Source: Peronospora farinosa
Lineage: Eukaryota; Oomycota; Peronosporomycetes; Peronosporales; Peronosporaceae
Assembly: GCA_947646735.1 (NCBI GenBank)
Contig: CANTFK010000989.1
Coordinates: 186,001 to 250,000, forward strand
Reading direction: 5' to 3'
Length of the DNA stretch: 64,000 nt
A program made the translations under genes and the position numbers. Under the pieces are notes generated by a model. It saw nothing but the letters and a program-made list of their open reading frames with translations. It was not told the DNA's origin and did no database searches. This document shows, piece by piece, positions 32,314 through 44,912 of the stretch (position 1 is its first letter; each line of letters starts with the position of its first letter).

Positions 32314-32750
32314 TGAAATAGTTTTGCAGCAACCTTTTGCAGGTATAAACGATTATCATCTAAGGTGAGATTTCCACTATCTCATAATCTAATAACGAAT
32401 GCTTGATTAGTTTTACAGTAGTTATCAGCGGTACCATGCTAATGAAATGTCTAATATCTATCTATATATCGTCGGCATCACCAAAATACCACAACGTGTG
32501 AGAAATAAAAATAAAATTGTGGTGGTTGATGGTTACCAAAAAGGTGGTTGATAAATAACGCCTCCCTTTTTACAAACAATTGTAAACTTTGTAAGTTTAT
32601 ATTTAAACATTTTAGTTCATCTTCTAGCAACAAATTTCAAAAACATTAATTTATACAGTACAACCAAACACGGCTGGAGGAACGTGATAGCCACTTTGTG
32701 TCTTAAGCCGCGTTCCAGCGTCTTGATCTACGCGTTAAGACTGTACAGAC
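32314..32750. other. Intergenic, probable promoter of the BEACH gene
   Basis: AT-rich, with no ORF above background. Nothing specific was recognised. Confidence 0.45.
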
Positions 32751-35700
32751 ATGCACAGACGTCGTCGCAGCAACAAGAATATACAGACCACACGTTTTAG
32801 TCTGTTGCTACTCGAGGATGGCGAATATTTTTTGGACGTACAGTCATGCCTCTATGAATTAATAATTAATTATGAGATCACGAGTTGAAGTTGAAGTTGT
32901 GACGTTGCTGTTATTTTGTATACAGGACCATAATGCGTGTCGCCATTTAGAGCCAAATGCTCAAAGCCACAAGAAAATATTCGGTCGACTCAAGGTCTGC
33001 ACACGAGGATTCTTTTTTGTGCCTCAAGACTTGCAACGTCCGATTTTACGCTTTCCATTTCGTTCGTTCATTGCTGAGCCTGTGGCTGAATGTTTTGTAC
33101 AATGGCCAATAATTAATTTCGAGAGGATATCCGATTATACAATTGAAAAGGTTCCAGTTGTGTACTTGACATTCCAGACGCAGCAAGTGATTGAACTGCA
33201 AGCACGAGGGATTGATCATCCGTATATCTACAAGGATACAAGTATTACAAAAGAAATGGAGGTTATTGACACTGGAAACAAGCAGAAGAGCAGTTTAAGG
33301 GGAGAAACACCGGCCAAGTACATTTTTACGCTTCAACATGTGACGCTTGACGCGTTTCTCGCAAGTATTCACGTCATTTATGACGTATCCAAGTTACCTC
33401 GCCGATTGCGTACTAAAGCAGAAGAAGAAGCTTTGTTGGCTCCAGTATTGGCCCCAAGACTGACGGATAAGTTTGACTTAAGCTTACTTATTGATTTTCG
33501 AGAAAGAATACTCATGAAAAGAGGCTGTGTTGCAAACCGCATCGAGCCATTGCTCAAGTTTCCAGGGTGTCTAATGCTCACGACTCGGAGACTATACTTT
33601 CAACCGGCACCGCTTAATAACGTGCTTGACCCTGTGCTAAACTGGGACTATACTGACGTGGACCAGGTCTACAAACGACGATATTTACTCCAACAGATTG
33701 GGTTGGAGATATACTTGAGCAATGGTGACAGCTTTTTCTTTTCTTTCCGATCCCAGACAGAGCGTGATGATTTTTACGCGCTTTTGATGGGCCAACCAGA
33801 GCTGCAGCGTTGTCGCCGTAAGGATTTACAGTTCATGATGCAGAAGTGGCAGCAACGTGAACTATCTAATTTTGATTATTTGAAATTCCTCAACAACGCC
33901 TCAGGCCGGACGTGCAATGACTTGACACAGTACCCAGTGTTTCCGTGGATATTGTGTGATTACACGAGCCCAGATCTCCATCTTGATAACCCGAAAGTAT
34001 ATAGAGACCTTACCAAGCCAATCGGTGCGCTCAACGAGGAGCGTCTTGAGTATTTTAAGGGAAGATACGAAGCCATGCCTCGTGGCGACGAAGCGGAGGG
34101 AACGCCGCCTCCATTTTTATATGGCACGCACTATTCAACTCCGGGTTACGTGCTTTATTTCCTTGTACGCAAGGCTCCTCAATGCATGTTATGCTTACAG
34201 GGTGGAAAGTTTGACGCGCCGGATCGCCTGTTCCACAGCATCAAAGTTACGTGGGACGGTTGTATGTCGAATTATACCGATGTAAAAGAACTTATTCCTG
34301 AGTTCTTCGACTGCACAGTTCCAGCAAGCGAGTGGCTGCAAAATAATAAGCATCTTGATTTGGGAACGATGCAAAATTTTGAGCGTGTTGACGATGTCGT
34401 GCTTCCGCCGTGGGCACATGGCGACGCAAAAGTATTTGTACAGAAGAATCGCGCTGCGCTCGAGAGTGACTACGTGTCAGATAGCTTACACCATTGGATT
34501 GACTTAATTTTCGGCTACAAGCAACGAGGAGAGGAAGCCGTCGAGGCTAATAATTGTACGACCTTGTCCTTGCTTCGAAATGCGCCGTAGCAGTACTAAC
34601 CAATGCGCTTATCTTGACTTGTTGCTAATAGTATTTTATTATTTATCATACGAAGGATCGGTGGATTTACAAGCTATCGATGACCCCATGCAAAGGAGCT
34701 CACTGGAAGCGCAGATTCAGGAGTTCGGACAGACGCCAAAGTTGTTGTTCTCTACGCCGCATCCGCATCGAAATGAGGGCGATGGGAAGGTTAAAGTGGC
34801 TACTCCGGACTTACTCGTGTCACCACGAGACGTGGCTCCTCGAATTCGCAGAGTCTCATTTCCATTGCCTGCTTCCCGTCTTCGACATCAAAAAGTGGCT
34901 GCACTAAGCTCATTCAAAGAATACGCAGACTCTGAAGGTAAGGACTGTAATCACCGTCCACATCCTTACGGTTGTAGTCTTATCTGTGTTCAGATCCCTT
35001 GGAAACTTCTTCGAAATACTCTTTTCGGCCAACTTTGGGGAAGTGTAAGATCAGGCAAACCACCTAAGAAGTGGAGATGGAGATCAAGGCTAAAAACCAA
35101 GTACAGCCTATCAACTTCGTGGAGCTGGAAGCAGATTTCGGCTAGCCAGTTGCACAAAGGAGAAGTCACTAGTACCATTCTTTCCAAGGATGCCTCTTTT
35201 TTATTGACTACTAGCAAGGACAGCTCGCTGAAGTTATCCTCAACCGAGGATGTGACCCAATCTCGTGATGTGTCAGGCGAGTTCGCACTGTCATGCTGTG
35301 ATTTATCGCCAGATGAAAGTGTTGTGTTCGTTGGGTCATGGGATAATTGTGTGTACATGCACTCGGCAACAACTGGGCTGGTGCTGGACAAGGTATTTGC
35401 ACACTCGGATGGAATCTCTGCCATTCGTGTTTTCCAGAACCGCTTCTTCACGAGTTCCTGGGATTCAACAGTCAAACTCTGGCAGTATACGTCAAGGCGC
35501 ATCATATCTACACCCTTACGGACTTTTTTAGACTGCGAAGAGTCTGTCTTGTGTTTGGACGTTAGCCGCGACGGGCTTTTTGGTGCAGCCGGGACTCGAA
35601 ATGGACTAGTCTATCTGTTCAACCTTAGTGTCGCAATGCTGCACAACCGCGTTCAAGTGGGATCAGAGTCTCGAAATGGGATCGCATCAATTTCGTTTGC

Positions 35701-36232
35701 TGAAGACAACCAGTCGTACGTCTGTGTGACTGTGCAGAGCGAGTTGTTTCAGTTCAACCTTTACGGTGAAAAGCTTTGGAGCATGGATATCCGAACAGCC
35801 GGTCAAGTTCGGTGTTTCGAAAGCGATGGGAACTATGGTGTGGGTAGCACCACTGCCGGTAAAATTCTCTTTTGGAAATTTCACGAAGTAGCAGGCACCG
35901 AATTGGTCTACGAGATTCCACAAGCTCATGATGCAAGTATCAGCTCTCTCGAAGTCAGTTGTTGTGGTTCAATTCTCGTTTCCGGTGCTGTCGATGGTTC
36001 TGTCCATGTCTGGAAACTTTACAAAAAGCCGTCCTTAAAAATTGACTCCAGCGATATGTTTCACTCTTCATCAAGAAGAAGATCACGAATACTGCAATAT
36101 GGTTCGATCCAGACATTAACTTCCACTTCCACAGCACCCATTTCCAAGCAGCAACAAAATACTCGACATCATCCTAGCGATATTCCCAATTTCACGACCC
36201 AATTCGCCGAAGCAGACTATTTTTTAGAGTGA
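32751..36232 (+). CDS. FAN/NSMAF-type BEACH-WD40 protein
   Basis: Three exons join in phase: 32751-32837, 32926-34555 and 34632-36232 (introns 88 and 76 nt, donors GTACAG and GTACGA), giving 1105 residues. The first exon supplies RFSLLLLEDGEYF, which matches the FAN N-terminus. GRAM and PH-like regions follow, with WDYTDVDQVYKRRYLLQ in the PH-BEACH part. The BEACH domain (about 330-610) has YPVFPWILCDY, LTKPIGAL, GTHYSTPGYV and IFGYKQRGEEA. The C-terminus has about six WD40 repeats, for example TSSWDSTVKLW and SGAVDGSVHVW. Human NSMAF couples TNF receptor to neutral sphingomyelinase; BEACH proteins more broadly act in vesicle and membrane traffic. The partner in oomycetes is unknown. Confidence 0.88.
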
Positions 36233-36401
36233 TTCGTACAAAGCGTCCATATTTTTAAATGTCCCATTTTATCCTTTTTTGTAAAATATATTGCACCAAT
36301 CATATACTTCCTTTCGTCTTTACCAATCAATAAATCCAATATTTCCAACCAATCAACTTTAATTCGTTTAAATTAAGTGGAATTATCCCCCTATTTTAAA
36401 C

Positions 36402-39400
36402 ATGGAGGAATCCCTCTATGATGAATTTGGAAACTATATCGGTCCCGAGCTACAAAGTAGTGACAATGAATCTTCATCTGCTTCAGATGAAAGTCAAGAC
36501 AATGATTTATCCGATCAAGAGATAGAAAAAGACAATACAGGACATCAAATGGATGTTTTATCCCTTCAACCCGATGAGGAGGATAATGCAATTATCCTAC
36601 ATGAAGATAAAAATTATTATCCGGATATTAGTGAAGTCTATGGGGATGCTGAGACATTAGTAATGGAAGAAGATGCTCAGCCAATTGAAACGCCTCTAAT
36701 TGCATCGGTCAAGACCAAAACCTTTTCTGTTTTGGACCAAAAAATCCCTCAAACGACCTATTCGACTCAATTTTTGACCAGTTTAATGGAACATCCCCAA
36801 CTTATTCGACATATTGCAATAATTGGTGATTTACATCATGGAAAAACATTATTTACGGATTTAATTATCCAACAAACCCATGTGGATAAATGGGATCCAG
36901 CATTGGATAAAAGATTTACGGATTCCAGAAAAGATGAACAGGAACGTAAAATAAGCATCAAAAGCAATCCCGTCTCCTTAGTGCTCCCAACTTCAAGAGG
37001 CAAACATTATCTACTTAATGTATTGGATTGTCCCGGTCATGTCAATTTCTCCGACGAGACAACAGCAGCTTTACAAATTACAGATGGAGCCGTTTTGGTC
37101 GTAGACGCTATTGAAGGCGTGATGATGAATGTAAGATAATTAGTAGGACAAACGAGATGAGTGGAGATGGATAGTTGGACTCATATTGTTATTTTTGGAC
37201 TCAAATTATTGTTTTTTTGTTATTTTTGTAGACGGAGAGATTGGTGAAAGCAGCACTAAGAGCAAATGTGACAATTGTGTTGGTGGTGAACAAAGTGGAC
37301 CGGTTGATTATTGAACTCAAACTGCCACCAGCCGACGCGTACTTTAAATTGTTGCACACAATTGAAGAAGTGAATGCAATTATTGACGTGAATACACCGG
37401 CAAACCAGGAAAAACAACGGTTGTCACCGGAGTTAGGCAACGTGTGCTTTGCATCGGGTCAACACGGATGGAGTTTCACATTGGAGTCATTTGCTCAGAT
37501 CTACGCAGAGACGTACCCTGGTGTTCCGTCGTCGACGTTGGCGGCGCAGTTTTGGGGAGACAAGTATTTTAACCCTCAGACAAGGACCTTTATCAAGAAA
37601 TCAGTGAGTTTGGTGCAATTCTTTTGGAAAGTGAATTCCCGAGTGTGTATGTCTGATTGCTTGTGTGTTATTGTAGCCATACCCTGGTGCATTGAGATCG
37701 TTCATCCAGTTCGTCCTTGAGCCACTTTATAAAATGTACTCGAAGGTACTGAATGGCGACCCGAAGGAGCTGTCGACGTCGCTACGGGCTATGGGTCTAC
37801 GTTTGAGGAAGGAGGAACTGAACCTGAATCCGCGACCATTGCTAAAACTGGTGCTCGGCAAATTTTTTGGCAACGTAACTACTGGCTTTATGGATATGAT
37901 CGTGAATCACGTTCCTTCACCGCTTGCAACAGCAAAGACTAAACTGCAGAACATTTACACTGGAAACCAGTCTTCCGAAATGAGTGTCGTGCGAGGCATC
38001 CAGTCGTGTGACCCAAAAGCGCCATTGATGGTCAACATTGTGAAGCTGTACTCATCTCCTGACGGCACCACATTCAGTGCTTTCGGTCGCGTTTACTCTG
38101 GCGAAGTTCGCGAGAACAAGGATGTCAAGGTCTTGGGAGAAGCTTATAGTCCTGAAGATGATGAGGACATGTGCACACGGACTATTGAAGGCGTGTGCAT
38201 TGCTCAGGGGCGTTACAAGATTCAAGTTGACCGCATTCCGGCAGGCAACTGGGTCTTGCTTGAGGGTGTGGACGCTTCGATTACAAAAAGCGCTACGATC
38301 ACAGATGCCGATGAGGATCTCCTGCAGGATGAAGAGGTCGGCATTTTCCGACCCATTCACATTTCTTATGGCACCACAGCTGTGATGAAGCTTGCTGTGG
38401 AGCCACTGAATCCGGCCGAACTGCCCAAAATGCTTGAGGGATTACGAAAGATCAGCAAGAGTTATCCTCTTGTTCGCACAAAGGTAGAAGAGAGTGGTGA
38501 GCACGTGATTCTCTGTACAGGCGAGCTGGCCGCCGACTGCATTCTGCACGATTTGCGGCGAATGTATTCGGAGGTTGAAATCAAGGTTGCAGATCCCGTT
38601 GTTGCTTTTTGTGAGACTGTTGCGGAGACGTCCTCTGTGCAGTACGTTCTTGACATGACCCTGTATTTTGCTACCATACGTTACTGACTGGCGCTAATTT
38701 TTTATTAAGGTGCTTTGCCGAGACCCCAAACCAGAAAAACAAGATCACCATGATCTCCGAGCCATTGGATGCAGGTCTCGCTCAAGATATTGAATCGGGC
38801 GCTATCAAGCTTGACGTACGTCTCATTTGTCCCTCAAAAGTAATCGTGTCATACTGATTGCCAATGCTGTGTATGTTTTGTCGCTAACAGATGAGCAAAA
38901 AAGACGTTGCCAGCTTCTTTCAGGCCAACTATAAGTGGGATGCTCTTGCTGCTCGTTCTGTATGGGCATTCGGACCCGAGAGCAACGGACCCAATGTTTT
39001 GCTCGACGATACGCTCTCCACGGAGGTAAACAAGACATCTTTAAACATGATCAAGGACAGTATTGTGCAGGGATTCCAGTGGAGTTGTCGGGAAGGTCCA
39101 CTATGTGACGAGCCAATCCGCAACACTAAATTCAAAATTCTTGACGCCACTATTGCATCGGAACCGATTCACCGTGGTGGTGGTCAAGTAATTCCAACTG
39201 CCCGTCGTGTGGCTTACTCGGCGTTTCTCACTGCCACACCTCGGATGCTGGAGCCTATGTACACACTTGAAATCCAATGCCCTGCCGACACGGTGTCCTC
39301 CCTGTACCAGGTACTGAGTCGTCGACGTGGTCACATCACACACGATGCTCCCAAGGCTGGTTCTCCACTCTACACAGTACGTGGCTTCGTTCCGGTCATC

Positions 39401-39685
39401 GAGTCATTTGGATTGGAGACAGACCTGCGCGTGTTCACGCAGGGTCAAGCTTTCATCACACAAGTGTTTGACCACTGGGCGGTGGTTCCAGGTGACCCAC
39501 TGGATACTAATGTCGTGCTTCGTCCGCTGGAACCCGCTCCGGTGAATGACTTGGCTCGTGAGTTTATGGTGAAGACTCGACGTCGCAAGGGATTGAGTGA
39601 GGACGTGAATGTCAGCAAGTACTTTGACGAACCCATGCTACGCGAATTGGCGAGGCACAAGATTGAGCTGCAAAACCTCATCTAG
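36402..39685 (+). CDS. EFTUD2: U5 snRNP GTPase EFTUD2 / Snu114
   Basis: Five exons in phase: 36402-37130, 37232-37603, 37677-38641, 38710-38815 and 38891-39685 (introns 101, 73, 68 and 75 nt), giving 988 residues, close to the usual length. An acidic N-terminus starts [17 protein letters not shown], typical of the family. The EF-2-like GTPase has GDLHHGKT (P-loop), DCPGH and NKVDR. The translocase-like domains II-V follow, ending in the conserved [20 protein letters not shown] block. The protein controls Brr2-driven unwinding of U4/U6 and spliceosome activation and disassembly in the nucleus. The gene that splices introns here itself carries four. Confidence 0.95.
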
Positions 39686-40159
39686 GCGACGTCGCAAGCT
39701 TGACATGGAAAACCGGTAGCAGCATTTTACAACGATTATACTCGGACATAAAGCCTGGAAGCGTTTGTTTAGCTTGAAACACGACGTTAATGGCTTTACA
39801 AGTTGTGATCATCTTTGATTATGCTGAACCCATTTACTCATTTTGACGCTATTACGAGATAAATCGACATTTACTATACCGGATAAATTCTGGTTTAAGC
39901 ATGACGGAAGAAGTCTGATGACTTTATAATAAAGTGCCTTATATACCAACTATATGCTACCAGTTATGAACCCTCAATAATTAATAGTCATTTGCTGTCA
40001 CCGCTACCGATAATATGCATCGGTATACTGGTATTTATGACAAAAGCTTACGAAACAGTTGTTTATGCACTGACCAAAATATTTAGGTAGCTACTGATTT
40101 TCAACCAATCATAGACAGGTGGTGTCGTTCAGGGCCATTCGTGTATCCTTGCGTCCGTC
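39686..40159. other. Intergenic, nothing recognised
   Basis: AT-rich spacer of about 470 bp between two plus-strand genes, with no ORF. Confidence 0.5.
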
Positions 40160-41544
40160 ATGCACTCTGAGCCGTGGCTCGTGCAGCATCTACCGCAATT
40201 GAGACATTACAATGTGCCGCATCATCTTCACCAGGATATTTACCATTGTTTGCATGAAAACGAGGGCAATTGGAGCAATTTTGACGCTGTAGCAACAACA
40301 CAAAGCGCTTCAGAGTCGTCTCCTCACCGTAAACTGCGCGTGACGGCTACAATGTCACTCCCAGTAGCCTCAAAAGTACTGAAAATACCTCATAAATGGA
40401 TATTTTCATCGGTAATGCATGCACAGATGCAATTAAGACAAAATCATACTTTATGTAGCAAAATGAAGAAGTTAATTGAAAAAGTCTTTAAAAAAGACAA
40501 TGAAATGCTAAAGACTCAAGTCGAGAACTACAAAGAGAGAGAAGTAGAGATTATTATACAAAGTTTGCACTTGCTTGCATTCTCCATTCGATTTGGAGCA
40601 GATTCAAATGATATGGCGTACTATGTGCTCAATACTCTTGGGTCCAGGTACGTCAAGGTGATAATTTGTAGTGGTGTTTGTCTGCTGTGTGCTAGTTGCT
40701 TATTGTTTCGTGATGGATGATTGTGAATAGCCTGCGTGAGGATAACCAGGAGAGTAATATTAACGTGGTGCCGATCTTCTGTATGGAGCAAGAAAAATTG
40801 TTTTCGATTGCTTGGACGACAAAGGAGGTTGCAATGGGAGCTGAGCTAGTACGGCCTTGTGCTAGTAAAATCTCTTTGATGGGACTTTGCAAGAAGAGCT
40901 ATTGGGAAGCACGTTTCGAAACGGAGGAGGAGTTTGATTGGTATTGCGAATACGCGCAAATACGTGAGTTACTTGTGTCGTATATCTCCAAGACGGCACG
41001 GATTTTAGTTGCAGGAACTGGTACAAGTCGCTTGCCAGCTGAAATGGCCAAGGATGGGTATTCCAATGTGGTTGCCATGGATTACGCTGCCAACGTGATT
41101 ACGAAAATGCAGGTCCGCTCAGATAAACATCAATGGGGAGTTCAGTTTGTTACGGCAGACCTGACGCAGATGAAAGGCTGGAAGTCGAGCTCCGTGGACT
41201 GCGTTATCGACAAAGGCTGTCTTGATGCCATGCTACTTAAGCCTGAGACAGATGCAGATGAAACAAACTGGAAGCAAGTGACTCCAGATTCTCCAGACGA
41301 CCTCGGCGATGCGAAAAACAGTATGCACCAGCTTGCTCGTATCTTAAAACCTGACGGCTTGCTGATTTTCTTGACATTTGGTAATCCCAGCAACAGAGTA
41401 CACATGTTTGACTGGGTGGTACCTGATCAAAACAATCTCATTGAGTGGGAGCTCTTGCAGTGTCTTGAAATGTCTCCAACAAATAATCAGCATACCTTTG
41501 TCACGCGCTTCTTTCTGTTTATAGCAAAAAAGAAGCTCAAGTAA
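40160..41544 (+). CDS. TTLL12-type N-terminal SET-like region fused to a class I methyltransferase
   Basis: Two exons (40160-40647, 40731-41544; 83-nt intron, donor GTACGT) give 433 residues. The first 230 or so residues resemble, from memory, the N-terminal SET-like part of TTLL12: an opening LVQHLPQLRHYNVP helix, IPHKWIFSSVMHAQMQL, and the NVVPIFCMEQEKLFSIAW to VAMGAELVRP block. From about residue 240 a SAM methyltransferase begins (SYWEARFETEEEFDWY, then ILVAGTGTSRLPAEM as motif I, VVAMDYAANVI, and CVIDKGCLDAML), which fits the EEF1AKMT4/METTL13-like lysine methyltransferases. The tubulin-ligase domain of TTLL12 is absent. The likely activity is protein lysine methylation, perhaps of elongation factor 1A; that is inference. 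Confidence 0.68.
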
Positions 41545-41655
41545 ACGAACACGTTTGGCAGTCCTCGTCGTATCAATAAACGCATGCAAGACTGAATAAG
41601 GTTCCTGGCTGACACATTTTTAGCTTCATTGCAATTCATGACTATCGTCATTCAT

Positions 41656-42786
41656 TTACTCCTCTTCTTCCATAGAAGGCATCCCACTCATTTCTGCGTA
41701 TTCTCCACCAATTGTTTGCATCATATCCTGCCATAATTCTGCTGGAGCATTGAGCGCAAGGAAAACAGGTGCATTCATCGGTATCCACGAGCCCTGTTTC
41801 ACTTCCGTATCCAACTGACCAGTTGACCAAGCGGACACGCCACTCATAAACACTACATCTGTGTGTTTCGCATTTCCATCGTCAATCGCCCTTGCAGCTG
41901 CATCAAGATCTACACCAACAAAAAGACTTGGATCATTGGCAGAAGGAAAGTTGGTCGTCTGCACACGCTGTCCTCCAAAGTCTGCTCTGCCATGCAGCAC
42001 CTGCTCATCACGACAGACATCAATCTTCCAATTAAAATAGCAAAGACTTTTCCAATACATTGAAAGCCATCTCACTTCTGCATTTTTTGAAAATACTGGT
42101 CCACCTTTGCGTACTGTACTCATTCCAAAAGCTCGCATCACTCTTGACGGGACTTGAAATGTACGTCCCAATGGTTTCTCCGATACTTTATTCACAATAA
42201 ATCCCTTTGATCCTTCTACTTTATGCTCCGTCACAAGCACAACGGACCGACTGAAAATTCCTTCCAGCAGTGGATGGGCCACTAAAAACACCCCTGATGT
42301 CACATTCCTAGCATAAAAGTACAGTCATCACCTTTATTCTCTCCCTCTCATTGGTTCGTCATGTTAAAAAACAGTGTCCTACTCTGCTAATTGCACGCCC
42401 TCAATTGTTCTCGTCTCCCAGTCCGTCTTTGGCGGTAGTTCAAGAGCTTTAGACTCGGCGAGCGTGTCATTGAATGCTCGTAGCGCTACAAAAGCCGTAT
42501 CTAATCGATCTGAGTCCATTGTGTGCTTTGATTTGACATGAAACTCCTCACGAATGAGCTGCAATAGCGTCGGACGTTGTGGATCCGGTAGATAAAAGTG
42601 TCGACCACCGAGATATCGCAATAGACAGCGATTAAAAGCTTCAATATGCGGTAGACGTGACCTAGAGTTTGGATCCAATGGAGATTCATATAATTCAGTT
42701 GTTATGAGTGCACGCAATGACGCATGACGGTCGAATCTCGTCGCAGCGCCCACTAATTCGCGATACAGTGCCTTCATTAAGCCCAT
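41656..42786 (-). CDS. LYR-motif / AlgH (UPF0301, DUF179) fusion protein
   Basis: Three exons in phase: 42786-42383, 42307-42076 and 42000-41656, giving 326 residues. Both introns are 75 nt (GTAGGA...CTAG and GTGAGA...GCAG). The second has no stop and is a multiple of three, so it could be retained. The N-terminal 130 residues begin MGLMKALYRELV with the LYR tripeptide at 7-9 and look like a Complex1_LYR protein, a family that serves mitochondrial Fe-S and respiratory assembly. The rest is an AlgH/YqgE-like domain (SGVFLVAHPLLEG, RSVVLVTEH, GFIVNK, KGGPV, SGVSAWSTGQLDTE). Function of AlgH proteins is unclear. Joining the two exons by phase supports one protein; mitochondrial location is inferred. 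Confidence 0.7.
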
Positions 42787-43191
42787 TGGTGCTTAGCACT
42801 CAAAGTTGACAGATGAGTTGGTGTGGTCCACCTAATACTACGTACATGACACTATCCTTTTTGTTGGCTGACTCCACGCGATGGACAGGTGGTTGCGTTA
42901 CTTCACGCATCATAAAATCAATTGATTAAACGTCAAAAAGACAACGCTACCGTATCATCAATCACAAAAACAAACAAAAACGTTCGTTAGATCAAATTAG
43001 ATAACATCCCGTTTTACATGTAACGCTTAAGTTGAAGTGGTCAACAAGATGAAGTAACTTCTTTCATACCAGATGGAAAGAGAATATTTCGAGCCAATTG
43101 ATGATGATGATGACCAGGAGACAGGACCATAATCTCATAAGAGACTCAGGCATCACTTTCCAACTCGCTCTCAAGTACTTCATTCCACATC
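42787..43191. other. Divergent intergenic region
   Basis: 405 bp between the LYR/AlgH gene and the zinc-finger gene. A short GAT microsatellite lies near 43098-43112. No promoter motif is assigned. Confidence 0.5.
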
Positions 43192-44229
43192 ATGCACGAA
43201 GAGACATTTCGGGATGAGAATGAAGGGACTGCATTTTATCCATTACATAATCGAGAGGAAGAAACATCCAGAGGGTTTACATCATCATCCTTTTCTGAAC
43301 ATCCAGCAGTAGAGACTGTAACGGACGGTCCATGGACGACATTTCGTGACCACGTTGCACTACAATTCTTTTGGCAAGGTTATGATGCCTATGTAGTGTC
43401 AAAGGACAAGGAAAGTGTCGCCCCGTGCTTGTACAATGCTCAATGCATTGGTGAATCTGCCGATCGAGAATTTGTCCAGCTTGTGCCTGTAGACGAAGTG
43501 CGAGAACGTCATATTTTGGACAAGATGCGGGTACAATTGGTATCGGTTCATTCGGGCAAATATCTACGAGCATCCCACGTGTCCAAGTATCTGAAATGGT
43601 CACGAGCACGGGATGAACAATCGGTATTTTTCATTCAAATTGCTGATCGCAAACCGCTCAATTCACGATCAAAATTTACATTGACGAGTTGTTTCTGGCC
43701 TGATCATGCTGTTGGATTTACACAGACATTTCCACTGGGAGGTAGTCGTGCTGTTACTAAAGCTATTGGATTTTTAACCTTGGAGAAGAAGAAGAAGCAA
43801 ATGCCGCTCTTGTTTCCGATTCGATTCCGAGCAGTCCTTCGCTCTCAACGAAATAATCGAGCGTTAATGACGGCGACGGTCCGTCAACTTACTCCGTTTG
43901 TCACGGCTACGGACATGCTTTTTATTGGAGAGGAGGATGCGGAAAGAGTGAGTGAAGTTCCATTGGCCCGTGTGCCATCGCCGCGGAGCATGGATTTGGA
44001 AGGAGTAGATTCCCGATTAAGTGGCCGCTTGTCCCTAGGGGCAGACCAGGTGAGGCAGACGTGCACTTTTTGTAGCGTGCTATTCCGAGCACGTGACGAT
44101 CTCGTCGCTCATATTCGTGATTGCCACGGAGAAATGATGCATCGTGTGTCTATACCCGGCACGTTTTGCATCCACTGCGGCACACGTCGAGTCGATGGAC
44201 GTTGTACAAGATGTAATCAAGATGCATAA
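43192..44229 (+). CDS. Zinc-finger protein with beta-trefoil-like middle
   Basis: A single exon of 345 residues with an ATG start. Residues about 55-240 contain LQFFWQGYDAYVVSKDKE and VQLVSVHSGKYLRASHVSKYLKW, the kind of repeats seen in fascin-like beta-trefoils. The C-terminus has a C2H2 finger (CTFCSVLFRARDDLVAHIRDCH) and then a small ribbon, CIHCGTRRVDGRCTRC, with two CxxC pairs. This suggests binding to nucleic acid or protein, but I cannot name a family. No introns. Confidence 0.6.
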   Translation: MHEETFRDENEGTAFYPLHNREEETSRGFTSSSFSEHPAVETVTDGPWTTFRDHVALQFFWQGYDAYVVSKDKESVAPCLYNAQCIGESADREFVQLVPVDEVRERHILDKMRVQLVSVHSGKYLRASHVSKYLKWSRARDEQSVFFIQIADRKPLNSRSKFTLTSCFWPDHAVGFTQTFPLGGSRAVTKAIGFLTLEKKKKQMPLLFPIRFRAVLRSQRNNRALMTATVRQLTPFVTATDMLFIGEEDAERVSEVPLARVPSPRSMDLEGVDSRLSGRLSLGADQVRQTCTFCSVLFRARDDLVAHIRDCHGEMMHRVSIPGTFCIHCGTRRVDGRCTRCNQDA

Positions 44230-44912
44230 GAAGAAAAGGGGGCGGGGTGTAAGGTTCAAAGAACGGGTAGTATTTAAGCTGGAAAGGTGGATGAGTGTCA
44301 TGATGGTATGGGATCTATTGATCCTGTTGAATGTATATTTGGATTTAGTGATATAGTGAAAGCGATATGTTTCTTAGAGTTCACTGTGTCAGGACACTAT
44401 CGAGACGCAATAGCTCTAAATATATGAGAAAGAAGAGGCTACTGAGTCTGTATATTCTGAGTGTTTCTATGAAATAAGCGACATTTTAACAAAATAGTCT
44501 TGTTTATTCCTGTTTAGCAATGGCTGCTTCAAGAAAATCAGAGATCAATGAATATCATCGAATTCGAAATGATTGCCCAAATTCAAATCATTTATGATAA
44601 ACAACCCGTAAGGTTTTATCACCGAAAAATCGATATCGCAATCGTATTCCTCTATAAATTAATATTTAAGGTAGGTATATGTAACACATGTGACGGGCTG
44701 TTTTCGAAATCTAATGACCAGCTTGTCAACGGGTACAAACAGCCTGTCAAAACCGAATTTCGAATTCTTAGACCCTAATTTAGAAACAAACCTCTTTTAC
44801 TAATTTCGGTAACATTCTATACGGTAGTGCTATTTCCAAGGTCCAATTGCTTGGTCACAAAAAACAATTTTTTTTAACGACATTACAAAAGCCACGACCA
44901 CCAAGAGCAGCC
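44230..44912. other. Intergenic, nothing recognised
   Basis: A 76-codon plus frame (44548-44778) has no domain. The immediate leader of COX17 holds a T-rich tract. Confidence 0.45.

Noticed and set aside
34938..34993. A third intron in the BEACH gene (GTAAGG...TTCAG, 56 nt)
   Set aside because: Removing it would shift the frame, while the unspliced frame is open on both sides through the WD40 repeats.
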